Shown piece after piece: positions 1 to 14,520 of a DNA stretch of 51,342 nucleotides. The notes beneath the pieces are model-generated. The model saw only the letters and a list, made by a program, of their open reading frames with translations. It did not search any database and was not told the DNA's origin. The translations under genes were made by a program, and so were the position numbers. Each line of letters starts with the position of its first letter. Positions within the stretch are counted from its first letter, which is position 1. Source of the DNA: Cyanophora paradoxa (lineage: Eukaryota > Glaucocystophyceae > Cyanophorales > Cyanophoraceae); assembly GCA_004431415.1 (NCBI GenBank), contig QPMI01000504.1:7501-58842 (forward strand), read 5' to 3'.

Positions 1-693
1 CGTTCATAGCTTATAAAAAAGCACCTTCATTTGTCCGAAAGCCGAAAGAATGTTTTTGACGTGCTCATCACTCAAGTACGAAGGGAATCCAGACACGAGG
101 ATCTTGCGCCTTGTGTCGGGCGCCTCTCCTCCTCCGCCAGAGCCTCGATCAGCTCCCAGGGGAGGAACATAATCCTGTGAAGATTAAGAGGCTTCGAATA
201 TTTGAAATCATAATTTGACGTGTACCTTTGGACGCCTCAGCTTCAAAGAATAACCTTGGAGACTTATTCCATCCAGCATGAGCGCACTCGTGGCATCCTC
301 GTTATTCCGAAACTCCAAAAATGCGAAATTCTTGTCATTGTTAACCTGAACAGAAACCACAGGGTACGGAAGCCCGGATGCGTTCAACTTGGCGCTGGTG
401 ATGGCGGTGTTAAAGTACTCGCAGAGCTCCATCTCTGTTACCGACGCTGGGATATTGCCAACGTACAGCCGGCGCGCTTGCCTCGCTTGCTGCGCCGAGA
501 TGCCGCCATCCATCGCAGCCTGCGAAGGCGCGCCGAAGCCGCCGACGGGCGTAGGGACCGGTGCGGCAGGCTGCCCGCTCGGTCCAAGGTCCCAATTTGA
601 CCGCTTTGCAGGCTTCCGCGGTTCCCGACTACGCGATCTGCTACGACTGCGACTGCGACTGCGACTCCGCTTGCTGCGGGAGCTGCGCGCCAT
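1..693 (-). CDS. U2AF2: U2AF large subunit (U2AF65-like splicing factor), partial
   Basis: Recognises the polypyrimidine tract at 3' splice sites and recruits U2 snRNP in the nucleus. The start ATG is at 693. An N-terminal RS domain of repeated Ser-Arg (about residues 5-25) is followed by RRM1, with RNP2 RRLYVGNIP and RNP1 NFAFLEFR, the usual U2AF65 RRM1 motifs. Exon 1 is 226-693, then a 51-nt intron (175-225, GTACAC..CACAG). Exon 2 (25-174) carries the RRM1-RRM2 linker and the start of RRM2 (KILVSGFPSYLSDEHVKNIL). A second intron begins at 24 and leaves the window, so the rest of RRM2 and the C-terminal UHM domain are missing. The family is certain; the gene symbol is by homology. Confidence 0.93.
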
Positions 694-1032
694 TTCCGAT
701 CGACGGTGCGTAACTAGTACGCGCGCAATTATACTACGCGTCGCTGTTCGGTACGCGCGGCCCGCCAGCCGTGGCTGAGCCGCCTTGGAAGGGGGTACGA
801 GTGCTGTGCGGACTGTGCTCCCGCGTTGCTCAGCCTACAAGCGCGAGCGCAGCTGAAACAGCTAACAGCCCTAGCTAGACCGCCGTCTCGCGCGGCAGTC
901 GGATAGAGGGGCTCCGTTCCCCAGGACTCTCCCGGCCCTTCGTTCACCGTGGCACAGCGTCCGACGGTCCGGTCGAAGTCGTGCCGTACTACGGTATACC
1001 GTAGTGTGTGCTGTACCCGTAGACGCGCGTCA

Positions 1033-1145
1033 CAGGCCGAGTTTGTTCAATTGCAGTCGGATTCAAGGAGCAGCTGAGAGCGCTGCTATGGAGCTCGCGC
1101 TCTCATGCAGCTGCTCTGCATGCGCAATTGAACAAACTCGGCCTG
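1033..1145. repeat. Long imperfect hairpin (inverted repeat)
   Basis: The 22-nt arms at 1033-1054 and 1124-1145 (CAGGCCGAGTTTGTTCAATT.. and its exact reverse complement) flank a 69-nt interior. The interior is itself nearly self-complementary (GAGCAGCTGAGAGCG against CGCTCTCATGCAGCTGCTC). This could be a tiny MITE-like element or a folded RNA. No coding potential is seen in it. Confidence 0.8.
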
Positions 1146-1794
1146 CTCGGGCACCCGACCAGCTACTAGGCTACTATAGCTAGGCTAGCTTCTCGAAGAT
1201 CGCGCTCAGGGACGGCGCAGTCAGACTCAGAGGCTTGATCATGATCTGACCCGGCGGTACGTTCTCTTTGTTTCCCACGTGCGCGCCGGCGCAAGACGCA
1301 CGCGGCGCGCTTGCTAGCATTCGAACGCAGCAAGCTAGCTAGCTAGCTAGGGTTCGAGTCCGGCCCAGCCCGGATAGGCCGGTTTTTTTAAAAGTCTACC
1401 ATACGTTTTTTCCCGGGGCGCCGCCGGCCGCTGTAAGGTTAAGAGCGGCTAGCGCCACTATGGAGCTACATGGATATTAAAGCCTAATTATAAGGGGGCT
1501 AAAAATAACGATCACGCGTACGATTACGATTACGATCATAGTATCACATGAAGCTTAAGAATTACGATTATACGTACGTATATATACGGCGCTAAGGTTG
1601 AGATCGACTGAGGTTGACTGTACCCCTGTGCTGGTCAACAGCAGCAGTCACCCGATCGGCGATCGACCGCGGTCATGCATGTATACGTAGCTATATATAG
1701 TTCGGTAAGGAGTAGAACAGATCTGGCGTGGTTCCATTCACTCATCCAGGGCAATGGGGGGGCGCGGGCCAGTTCCGACGGAGCTTCCGAGCTG

Positions 1795-1955
1795 GCGCGG
1801 CCCGTTTCGCGAACCGTTTCTTATAATGCCATGCTAGATCGGACCGGCTCGGCGGCGCAGCTTGCAAGTTGGCGCGGCCCGTTTCGCGAACCGGTTCTTA
1901 ATGTCGTGATGTATCGGGTGCATCGGCGCAACTTGTTTCGCGAACCGGTTCGATC
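1795..1955. repeat. Degenerate tandem repeat, ~65-75 bp unit
   Basis: Three successive units share the core TTTCGCGAACC(G)GTT, and the first two also share GGCGCGGCCCG just before it. The units have diverged in their outer parts. No function can be assigned. Confidence 0.65.
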
Positions 1956-2887
1956 GCGATCTGTCGCGCTGCATCGGCGCGTGCCGAGCGTGGTTGCGTG
2001 CCACGTGTTGGTACTTTTAGGTAAGTTGCAGCAAACCTCCGGCGAAGTTCTTCCCCATACAAGCGTACCGCTGTGCTATCGCTGCCAGGCTGGGCAAGGT
2101 GATCGCGATCGTAATTCTTCCGAAGTTCAGGGCTTTTCTATACCGATCGATATCGTAATCATAATCGCACGTTTATAAAATTATCTCCCTGCAGCTGGGA
2201 TTAATCGTGGCACCCGATCGCTGGCTGGTCGTGATCGTAATTTCTTGAGCTCCCTGGATGTCACAGTGTCTGGATCTCATTCTGTATCTGTGTATGTATA
2301 TATATACGTGGTCATAATTCTTGTCTGGCTGATCGTAATCGTAATTCTGATCAGCTAAGCTTAAGCTTTCGTGATTGCACAGAGTCGTGCACGTGTGCCT
2401 CAACGCCGAGATCGTCCGGCTGGAGCGCGCCAAGCTTAAGGTGCTTCAATTCCCCCTCTTTTGTTCCTTCTCGCCCTGGCAATATCTGGCTTAGATCTTA
2501 GAGCTTGGCCGTGGGACGGTCTGGCTTAGATCTTAGAGCTGGGCCGTGGGACCGTAGTAATCGTAATTCTTGGCTTGGCTCGCGATCTAGGTAATCGTAA
2601 TTCGGCAGCTCAATCTCGATTGCGATTACGATCTCAAAGGGGGTTACTACTACTACCGGCCGGTCCCATTACTATCGTAATTCTTGTCTTAAACTCTGGT
2701 CGTAATTGCCAGCTAGGTTAGCTCTGTCTGCTGCTGGGCTTGTGTTTTAGGCCTGGGGTGATCATGATCGTGTGATCGTAATCGTAATTCTTCCCCTACG
2801 CCCGGTACGAAGTCGATCGCTGCTGTCGATCGCAGTTGCGAATTGTACTTTTTTTCCAGCACAGGGGGGGATGGACGGCCGACTTGG

Positions 2888-3055
2888 GCGGCTTCAAGCT
2901 AGACTAGACTAGCTAGACACCCTCGCGGCATAGGAACGCCTCCTTGAGCGGCAGTGTAGGCCCTGTAGGGAACGCAATTGCACCCTAGCTAGACCGCCTC
3001 CTTGAGCGGCTTCAAGCTAGACTAGACTAGCTAGACACCCTCGCGGCATCCTGAG
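2888..3055. repeat. Direct repeat pair upstream of LEO1
   Basis: A ~44-bp segment (GCGGCTTCAAGCTAGACTAG.. ending CCCTCGCGGCAT) occurs at about 2888-2932 and again at about 3011-3054. The second copy ends only about 15 bp before the LEO1 start codon. It is likely part of the promoter or 5' UTR, or a local duplication of it. Confidence 0.75.
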
Positions 3056-3067
3056 AGCGCTGGAACT

Positions 3068-4828
3068 ATGGAACAAGCGTCGTTGATGAAAGAGCTGTTC
3101 GGGGACGAGGACGAGAACGATCAGCTTCCCGATGAGCACGATGCGAAGACGAGTGCGAAAGACGCGCGCCCTGGCGCAGACGAAGGAGTGGATGACCTTT
3201 TTGATGAGAATGGCGAGGAGGTGCACCGCGGCGGCGCCGGCGGCACTTACGTTCGTCGCTTAGCGCGTCAGCAGGAATTCAAGGAGCAGGTCAAGCACGT
3301 CCCGATACCTCAGGCAGAGCGGCAAAGGGCGGACGCTCTGGAGGAGCACCCTGTTCAGGCCGGTGGCAGCAGCGCCCGCTCAACCTCTAGCGCCCCCGTT
3401 CGCACTTTTCACAGCCAGCTCGACCGTCCGTCGGCAATCGTCCTCGCAGATGGAGCTCCACGTCCCAGAAATGCCGCGACCACCTCCAGATGCCCCGGTG
3501 CGCATCGCTTCAGCTCTCGATGAAAATGTTCATGGAAAACTCCCAGATGTTTCTCGTGAAACTTCCGAACATCCTTGGAATAGAGCCGAAGCCCTTCAGC
3601 GCGGAGACGTACGAGGACGAGGCACGCAGATTTGCAACTTTTCTGTGTTTCCAGATTTGCTGAGGACTCCTGCAGGAATACGAAAACAGAGAAGAGGATG
3701 AGGAGGGAAACAGCCGTATCCGGCTGAGGAAGGACAATGTTATCCGTTGGCGCTACGTTCGCGATGACAGCGGAAACGTGATTGATGTCAGTCTTGTTCT
3801 TTTCTCCCGATGGCTTTCCCTTACATGGGAAACGACACAGAAGGAAAGCAATGGCCGGCTTGTAAAATGGTCAGATGGCTCGTGGCAACTTTACCTGGGC
3901 ACAGAGGTAATTTCACTTCAATCACCATCGAGACTGATCGAGAGAATCTGTGCTAACGTCTTCCAGGTATTCGATGTCCTCATCCAGGATGTTAATTCAG
4001 GCAAATCTACTTCCCTCTTTTGTAATCTTTGCTGCTGCAGGTTCAGTTTACGGGTCAATTCTTTCCCTTGCGCAGGAAACCCTGCTCCGGACCCTCTGCA
4101 AACTGCCGGCAAACCCACCTCCGAAGCCCGTGCGATCTCTCCTGATCCCCTTTGAATACGTTTTTCTCTGATAACATTCTAGGCAATGGACATCTCTTCA
4201 CTGTGAGTGGTAGTGGGGGCGCTCTGGCTTGCCATGGTCGCCTCTCTCGGAAAATGATCTTCAGGCCTGCGACCCTGTCAAGGTGTGCTTTGAATGCATC
4301 TCTTCCTTGCATCATTGCTGACACCGTTCCGTCCAGCAAATCGCACAAGAAGCTCACCTCAATCATTCAGCAAACACACATGAAGGAGAAGAAGGTAGAA
4401 TGCGTTGATGCAATTCATAGGCTTTGGTTCATGGGCCTCAGGTGAAAATGATACACACGGAGCGGGACCCTGAAAAGGAGCGCTTGGAGCTTGAGAGAAT
4501 AGAGCGTGAAAGAGAACGCAATCAAGCTCGCCTGGATGCGGCGCAGGTGCAACCTCTGTGTTCCTGCATGGAATCAGTTTGCTGACAGCGTATCATGCAG
4601 AGGAGGAAGAACGATCAATACGCTGGCGAGCTCAGTGCAAACTTCCTGGAGAGCGTCGGGGCCGAGCCGCAGGATGATGATGATGAGGAAGATAGCCGCC
4701 AAAAGTTCGCTATCTGCCCAGCCCTTCGCTACCTGTCTGATGGCTCTGGAAGTCGCCGCAGGGCTGGGGATGACTCAGATGAGGATGAGTACGAGACTGG
4801 TCGATTCAGCAAACGCCTCCGTAGCTAG
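3068..4828 (+). CDS. LEO1: LEO1, Paf1 complex subunit
   Basis: LEO1 is part of the Paf1 complex that travels with RNA polymerase II and supports elongation and histone marks. The N-terminus is acidic ([18 protein letters not shown]). The conserved core follows across several exons: [22 protein letters not shown] at 3530-3620, then [33 protein letters not shown] and FDVLIQD, all matching the LEO1 fold. Next come [20 protein letters not shown] and a charged helical region (4.45-4.55 kb). The C-terminus is acidic and serine-rich, ending RFSKRLRS before TAG at 4826-4828. Start and stop are firm. Several exon edges in the middle (3.7-4.45 kb) were not resolved base by base. Confidence 0.9.
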
Positions 4829-5275
4829 CCCCCACCCCCGCACGGTCTGCCAGAGGCAGATGTTGGAGCCTCGAAGCTCGAGCTTCCGCTTCCGCTTCGG
4901 ACCGCCGCGATGACGCTAGCGCTAGCTGGCACTCTAATCAAAGCTTTAATCGAGAGTCCAATCCTCTTCAATCGAAATCAAATACGTCGATCCAGTTGCA
5001 ATTGCAACCTTCCCGTCCAACCTTGACCTCGAACACGTAGCTGTTTCTGCGTACCCCGAGAAACCCAAAAAGTTCTGCTGAAGCGGTGTACGACGTAGAC
5101 GGCCCGGGTGAAAGTGGTGCACCATAGCCCACAAGCGCGAGCACAGCTGGCGCAAGTGACAGCGCAGTCGGCACCCTAGCTAAAACCGCGTTCTCGCGTG
5201 GCAGGCTGTATTCAAGGTCAGCGGCTAGGCCACAAGAGACACAAAAAGTTCTGCCGGCGACATCCATCGCAGCAA

Positions 5276-5883
5276 ATGTGCAAGCATGTGTTGAACGCGC
5301 AGGTCAGCATTTCGAGCGCCAAATTTGAACGCTTAAGTTGCAGCAGCGCCATCAACGGCGCTGTGAAGCCCGCGCATGCCCCTGGGCAAGGACGAAATTT
5401 GAACGCTTGAGTTGACCAAGCACTCTCTGCAGGTCAGCATTCGAGCGCCATGCTGCAAAGGTGCGCGTCTCCTTCCAGTGCGCCGTGTACTTCTGATCCT
5501 GGCGCAGCATGGTTCGACTGCCCAGAATGCCATGAAGAGAAGGCTGATCACCCTCTGGCAAAGGTGCGCCGCTCGGAGGTGGCGGCGCCGTTGGACTTAC
5601 GCGGCGAGCAGGCATACGAGATGATTTTCGCCTGCAAGAAGTGCAAAAAATGCTTCAGGAAAGACGTGCGGGAATTCGAAGAGGCGGACGAGTTCTGCCC
5701 GCACTGCGATAATCACTTCATCCTCCCCGTGCGGCTTTGCTTTCAATATTCCATCATGCATCCTTAGTTCGACCTTAACTGCAATTTCGAACCACGCAGG
5801 CAAAATCTCCAGAGCAGAAAGTGGTCGTTGAGCTCGAAGGAGATGAAAAGATGTTCCGGGATGATCGAGTGGCAAGAAAATGA
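5276..5883 (+). CDS. CHY-type zinc-finger protein
   Basis: A small cysteine-rich zinc-binding protein. Exons are 5276-5302, 5433-5460, 5508-5728 and 5800-5883. The start ATG at 5276 gives MCKHVLNAQ. The spliced product carries CKH, APCCK, WFDCPECHEEKADHPL, a CxxCxxCF cluster (ACKKCKKCFRKD) and CPHCDNHF, then a charged tail ending RDDRVARK. Order and spacing match the CHY zinc-finger proteins of fungi and algae, a group that includes Hot13, which helps mitochondrial small Tim proteins. Whether this protein has that job is inference. Introns of 130, 47 and 71 nt begin GTCAGC, GTGCGC and GTGCGG. The sequence GTCAGCATT(T)CGAGCG occurs at both the donor of intron 1 and the start of exon 2, a sign of local duplication. 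Confidence 0.8.
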
Positions 5884-5888
5884 GGCGT

Positions 5889-6676
5889 TTTGTGGGTCAA
5901 TGGGTCCCATGGGTCAACGGTTCAGCGCTAGCTGACTCTGATGAGCAAATTGGCAACCGTTCACGGTTGAAATGTCAGTCAGTGTTTGAGAATCTTGCAG
6001 CTAACTTTTGCTCAGCGCGAATATATATGTAACTTAGTCACACTGTGACATTAATTGGTCATTAATTGCCAAAAAAAGTTGGTTGAGGTCTCAATTGCAA
6101 CTTGGCAAGCTTATTATTAAGCTTAAGCTTCCTATCTCAATCAGGCCTTGAGCTTAATTATAAGCTGAAGCTTCCTCTCCACATCGTAATCGCAATTTCA
6201 ATTCATGCCATAAGGGCCGCCGGGCCTAAATTGTAATCGTTAACGTTATCCCATCATGATCGTAATCGAAGGCGCCTTAAACCTAGTCAATGTGAGAGCA
6301 ATGCATGCAAATGAATTACGACCCAGAATTACGATAGGCCTTGGCTAGAGCTACGATTACGACCGATTGCGATTACGATCGGAATCAGGGTTGCGATTAC
6401 GATCGGAATCAGTAATCGTAATCGTAATCGTAATGGGCGCGGCAGTCGCAATCGTAATCGTACTGATCGCACAGACCTCTCGCAGGGGCATCCTGATCCG
6501 CTACGGCACGGGCGTGGACGCGAAGCGCCTGCTCGGCTCGTAGCTAGCTAGGCTCCCATCCCCTTTTCCCCATCAGGGCACCAGTCCCTGCGGGTTACGC
6601 TCTATCCCTAACAGCACGGGTACAGTTAAAGCGCTGTAGGTAGGAGGTCCGGCGCGCCCGTAGCGTAGAAAGAGCA
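5889..6676. repeat. Dispersed repeat family R1, copy A (longest)
   Basis: It begins six bases after the stop codon of the CHY gene. It matches copy B (22.37-23.03 kb) and copy C (34.06-34.56 kb) in opposite orientation, with few mismatches. The interior is rich in GATTACGATC-type short repeats and the half near 5,900-6,110 is AT-rich. Near 6,480-6,540 it holds a coding-like stretch: an AG acceptor, then a frame reading GILIRYGTGVDAKRLLGS and a stop. No transposase is seen, so a non-autonomous mobile element is likely. Confidence 0.8.
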
Positions 6677-6989
6677 GCACGTGACCACATGTATGAAGAG
6701 GTCGCGACCCCATGGGCCCTCAGTTTCCCGCTATCCGCAATCAGGCGCAGTGGGGCCGAATGAACCGACTAGTACGTATACTGGCCATGGTGTCTGATCA
6801 GGTACCCCGACCTGATTTGTGGTTTGGACTTCGACGGGCTTGGGCTTTGAGTTGACGGTTGAGGGAGAGGGCTAGAGCTGAAACTTCACAAAAGAGTTAC
6901 CAAGTTGTCAACAGGTTGTGGTCCAGCTTATAATTATAGATCCTCGATGATCGCGCGCAGCTGCATGTGCACCGTCGGGCCTGATGGGC

Positions 6990-7170
6990 TGCCTATCACA
7001 TTTGGACACGTACTGAAAACGCAGGTCCGGGCTACAAGTGTGGGAATGTGCACTGCGGCCGCCGTAGCCGCGGGCCCAGCCCACCAGCGAGCTGGCCGGC
7101 CGGGCCCTGCGTGGCCCCCTAAGGCCCCCGTGGCCCCTGCGTGGCCCCCTGCGGGTGCAATTAAATTCGT
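6990..7170. repeat. SINE/MITE-like family R2, copy 1
   Basis: It starts CATTTGGACACGT, then AAAACGCAGGTCCGGGCTAC, a GCGGCCGC-rich block and GGGCCCAGCCCACCAGCGAG. Related copies lie at 21,147-21,345, 21,735-21,880, 32,085-32,365 (reverse), 32,549-32,620 (reverse fragment) and 12,470-12,665 (reverse fragment). No protein is encoded. Confidence 0.75.
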
Positions 7171-7200
7171 GTCCAAATGCTTTACTACAGCAATTTGAAA

Positions 7201-7576
7201 TTAGCTCGTAGCTTCCTCCATCTCCTGCAGGCTCAAAATCGCCTGGAACTCGAAATCCTTCCCGGCCTCGAAGATCTTGAGCATCTCATCGCTGGACTGT
7301 TCGATTGTGAATTCCTCGTCACAAATGTAGTCCTTCAGGTCGTTCGAGACGACATCGAGCATGCTCTGTTGCACCGCCTTCTCCAAAACAAACTTTTTGT
7401 ACGCCGTAAGAGCCATATTTGGCATCGCCGCACGCCTACACAGTGTTGGTGATGTAAAGGGCAGGTTAGGGGGCGGGGATTGGGGGGCGGGGATTGCACC
7501 TGAATCCGGGAGGCGCTGAAGCTTTCCGGCTCGCTTCCGCAAGTAGCGAGTCCATAAGAAACTTGCTCAGCTTTGC
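7201..7576 (-). CDS. Small hypothetical protein, 5' end unresolved
   Basis: Two exons are well supported: 7500-7576, and 7201-7435 after a 64-nt intron (7436-7499, GTGCAA..TGTAG). The product runs AKLSKFLMDSLLAEASRKAS .. PNMALTAYKKFVLEKAVQQS .. DLKDYICDEEFTIEQSSDEM .. LQEMEEATS, at least 103 residues, helical and acidic towards the C-terminus. An AG acceptor just upstream of 7576 suggests a further 5' exon; an in-frame ATG also lies inside exon 1. I do not recognise the family. The gene ends 30 bp from R2 copy 1. Confidence 0.55.
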
Positions 7577-7805
7577 CTGCAAAAGAGGCTCAATTATAGC
7601 GCGTGTATGGGATCTGCTGGCTGCCTATAGCGCTAGCTGACATCGCGGTCGCCCCGCTCACGCACCGGCACTACGACGGATACATTCAACTTTCCGTCAA
7701 CCTCCTCATGCTGCAGAAGCCTCCCGCGGTCTTCAGGACCTGCGCTGCGTCGGACCCCAAATCTTCTAGCACCGCCGCTTCTAGCCTGCGTTGTCCGCGG
7801 CTAGT

Positions 7806-8109
7806 ATGCCAGTGTTATCAATGTGCATCCTCTGTTGCCCGCCTCACCGAGCTTCACGGTCGAGATCGGCTTCTTCGCAGCAGCGGGCTTGTTCTGCTTC
7901 TTCTTGGCGGCGCACTCGATCGGCGTGCGGTGCCGCTCGAGCACTTCGAAGCGCGCAGGCACCGCCGGTTTTAAGTTGAGCGGACAGAGAGCGAATGAAA
8001 TCTGCATCGTGGACGCCGAGGATGCTAAACTGCACGTCAACGCTTCGGAGCCGATCAACGAGCCGCCGTACCCCCGAACGGCAGCAGTACCCAGAAGCGT
8101 TCCCGCCAA
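7806..8109 (-). CDS. Possible small ORF, divergent from MCM6
   Basis: An open frame reads RFEVLERHRTPIECAAKKKQ and then NKPAAAKKPISTVKLGEAGN, with a basic Ala/Lys patch. A second frame upstream also looks protein-like (VHDADFIRSLSAQLKTGG), so there may be an unrecognised intron. No ATG begins the long frame; an internal ATG lies near 8010. The 3' end runs into a ~60-bp repeat shared with 31.55 kb. It would share its promoter region with MCM6. The family is not recognised, so treat it as tentative. Confidence 0.3.
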
Positions 8110-8200
8110 ACGCGCCTGAAACCACAGGCAGCTGAGAGCGCGCGGAGAGCGCGCACCGCCCTCGGATATTCAGAGAGCAGCAGCTCCCTAGCGCCAGTCC

Positions 8201-12125
<3,925 letters not shown>

Positions 12126-12688
12126 TCACTAAAAATCCCGATTAGTTGTGCCCCATCCAAGAAGGGGCAGGAATGCGTTTCATACCGAATTTTTGACCCC
12201 AGTGGGGGTTGATGATTCCGTGAATTCTGTGAATATTCAACTCAGAAATGAAAACCCCTAAATGTCCAACTTAATAACCTTGGCCTCATTCAAAGACTTC
12301 GCCTTCTCAACTGCGCGAGCTCTTGGATTCAACCCCAGCATTCTAATTTGATGCATATGAGGGGGCTACTAAAAGTTAGATTTCGATTAAATATACATTA
12401 ATTATATCTAAATATTTGAGGTTGGTCAGGGTTGGACTTAGGCTAGTTCGAATTCGTTAATGGCCATGGGCTGCAGCTGGGCCCGCGCGCGGTCGACGTC
12501 GACGTCGCAGCAGCCGCAGCAGCAACTGCCCCGAGACGACCCCGGCTGCCACAAGACGCAATGCAGCACTAGTACTACGTATACGCTGTGCGGGCACATA
12601 TGCATGTAGCTGTACCTAGCTATAGCCCGGCCAGAGTGTCCGCGGCGCGGGGGGCGCAATACTCTCCTCGGGAATCTTTCACCAAGAA
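12126..12688. other. Intergenic region with a repeat fragment
   Basis: Between convergent MCM6 and the USP gene. The left half is AT-rich with no gene. The right half (about 12,470-12,665) is a diverged fragment of repeat family R2: it shares CCCCGAGACGAC.., CCACAAGACGC.., GCGGGCACAT.. and CCAGAGTGT.. with 32,085-32,220. Confidence 0.65.
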
Positions 12689-14520
12689 TCAAATGCTAAC
12701 TAAACCAAAAGCTCGAGAGGATACATGAGTCAAGTTTGGGGGGTGCATGTACAATGCAGAGCCTTCACGGCGCCTATAAAAAAGTATGTATCCTTGAGAA
12801 GACAGAACCTCCTCCCGTGAAACGGGTGACACTTCGGCATCATTGTAAAGATGCCAATTCCCTGGTTTCCTGTAAGCAAAAAGAAACGTTCTGAGATCAT
12901 AGGGGACTACCTGACTCGTCAAGGACAAAAGAGGTGTAATGTCCACTGCCGGATCTGGAAGCAGTGAATGAGCATTTGCATCAGGAAAACAAAGCAAAGA
13001 CAGACATGTACCCAAGTCCGTGGTGATTTACCACACCGATCAAGTCATAAAGAGTGTGCATGCAGCTAGCTGTACAGAAGGGGCGCAAGTTCAGATGAGA
13101 TAGCGGGAAATCGACGTGGACGTCAATCTTCGAGCGGTTGTACGAGTGCCACCGAAATCTCTTGATGTGCAGGCATAAAATCTACGTGAGAACGAAAGAA
13201 CCAAAGTGAGCTCAATACCTGAAACGAAATCAAATCGGGCACCAGAGGAAGCTTGTCTATGACCAATCTTTTGACAGCGTCCACCTTCGTGTCACACTTG
13301 TCACACTGGTATTTTTCACCCTCCTTCAACCGTTCAGGGTCTGTGAATGCCTTCAAGCAATCTGGAAAATATGTCAGAGAATTCTTTAAAAAAGCCAGTG
13401 GGTAGTGTGCCTGCTAGCATGCAAGGGGGTCTTGGCACAGCCACTGTTGCAGTCTGGCGGCGTGGAGGAATGAACTTCTCTGGGATATCCAGAGACAAAT
13501 CTGCTGTACGAGTTCGCCCATTCTTTGAAGATGGAGAGCAAGGAGCGTACCCAAGAACACTGTGTGCGTGTCAAGCGATGGAAAGTAACCAACATGTACG
13601 AGATGACCGCTCACCATCCTCCTTGGTTGATGTGCAGCCACAGTAGTCACACGTGATCTGACATACAAATTACGCCTATTCAAAAAAAAACGGGAATGGT
13701 GAAAGTGATGCACCGAGCTGAGAAGCCTCCCCTGAAAGGTGTGTAAGATTGCACTCATGTCGCCATCAAACACGTGATGTTGCTGGAAGTTCAACTCTTG
13801 CGAGACATCAACCCTTCCCGTCAACTCGAGATGCATGCGATCCAACTGTGCAGCCAAACAGAATTTGAGCAAGTACAGTATGCAGAAGGCGCTTGATGAC
13901 TTGACGAACCAAATAACGAAGAAACTGTGGGCGAGTGAGTTTGAAATAGAAAAAAGTTGTAAACAAGCTGGTACCTCGTGAGCATCTTGCTGCTGGTGGC
14001 CTCGAAACCTCGGAACTGCCTTCCACACAGCTTCGAGCAAGGCACCTGGCTCGCATGGCATTGAGCCTTCCGTCATGTCTTTGAACAGAGCTTTGAGCTC
14101 CGAACAGAGGGAGCTGCAAAATAGTGAGTCCGCGCAAGACCTCGATTTCACTGCTGTGGCAAAACGCACACATCGTTATGCCATGTACCTTGCACGTCCG
14201 AGAAATGTGAATTCGTGCTAGGAGGGCATGGCCCTGGCAATTCATGCTGCAAGAAGTACTGCCGGAGCTCTCTCATGTGGCTGGAATCGAATCAGACGGT
14301 GAACTACTAACATATTTATGGAGCATATATTACCTGAGGTTCTGGATCACGGCATTGAGCTGCGCAAGTACAAGCGTTTCGAGAGCCTCGGGGAAAAGAA
14401 GCCAATCAATGCTCGCACGAAACATGTGTTGCCAAGATTTTTCTGGGAAGTGCATGAGACGAGGCAGATCAGAAGTAGAAATGTGCAAACCAATCCAGGA
14501 GAAAGAGCCAAGGTGCGCTC
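12689..14520 (-). CDS. Ubiquitin-specific protease (USP family), 5' end unresolved
   Basis: A cysteine protease that removes ubiquitin from proteins. The Cys box is split by an intron: KNLGNTCF at about 14,410-14,440, a short intron beginning GTGCGA, then LNAVIQNLR. It continues with ALFKDMTEGSMPCEPGALLE, VPRFRGHQQQDAHEF (QQDAHEF box), a FDG/C-rich finger region, DLSLDIPEKF, FTDPERLKEGEKYQCDKC, then the His box YDLIGVVNHHG joined by a ~50-nt intron to GSGSGHYTSFV, and the final NWHLYNDAEVSPVSREEV and GYILFYRR. Cys, His and Asn/Asp catalytic positions all appear present. The order resembles USP3/USP22-type enzymes, but no N-terminal ZnF-UBP could be confirmed. The 5' limit (14.5-14.9 kb) is approximate. 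The stop is at 12689-12691. Confidence 0.88.

Larger units (their letters stand above)
694..3067. other. Intergenic region, CTAG-rich with short repeats
   Basis: Some 2.4 kb lie between the divergent U2AF and LEO1 genes, so it must hold both promoters. I see no convincing protein gene. It contains a long imperfect hairpin (1033-1145), three copies of a TTTCGCGAACC motif (1.8-1.95 kb), scattered AATCGTAATC-type short repeats and many CTAG/GCTAGC palindromes. A 44-bp direct repeat lies just upstream of LEO1. Confidence 0.6.

Noticed and set aside
1675-2178. 167-residue frame in the U2AF-LEO1 intergenic region
   Set aside because: Made of the diverged TTTCGCGAACC repeat units; no recognisable content.
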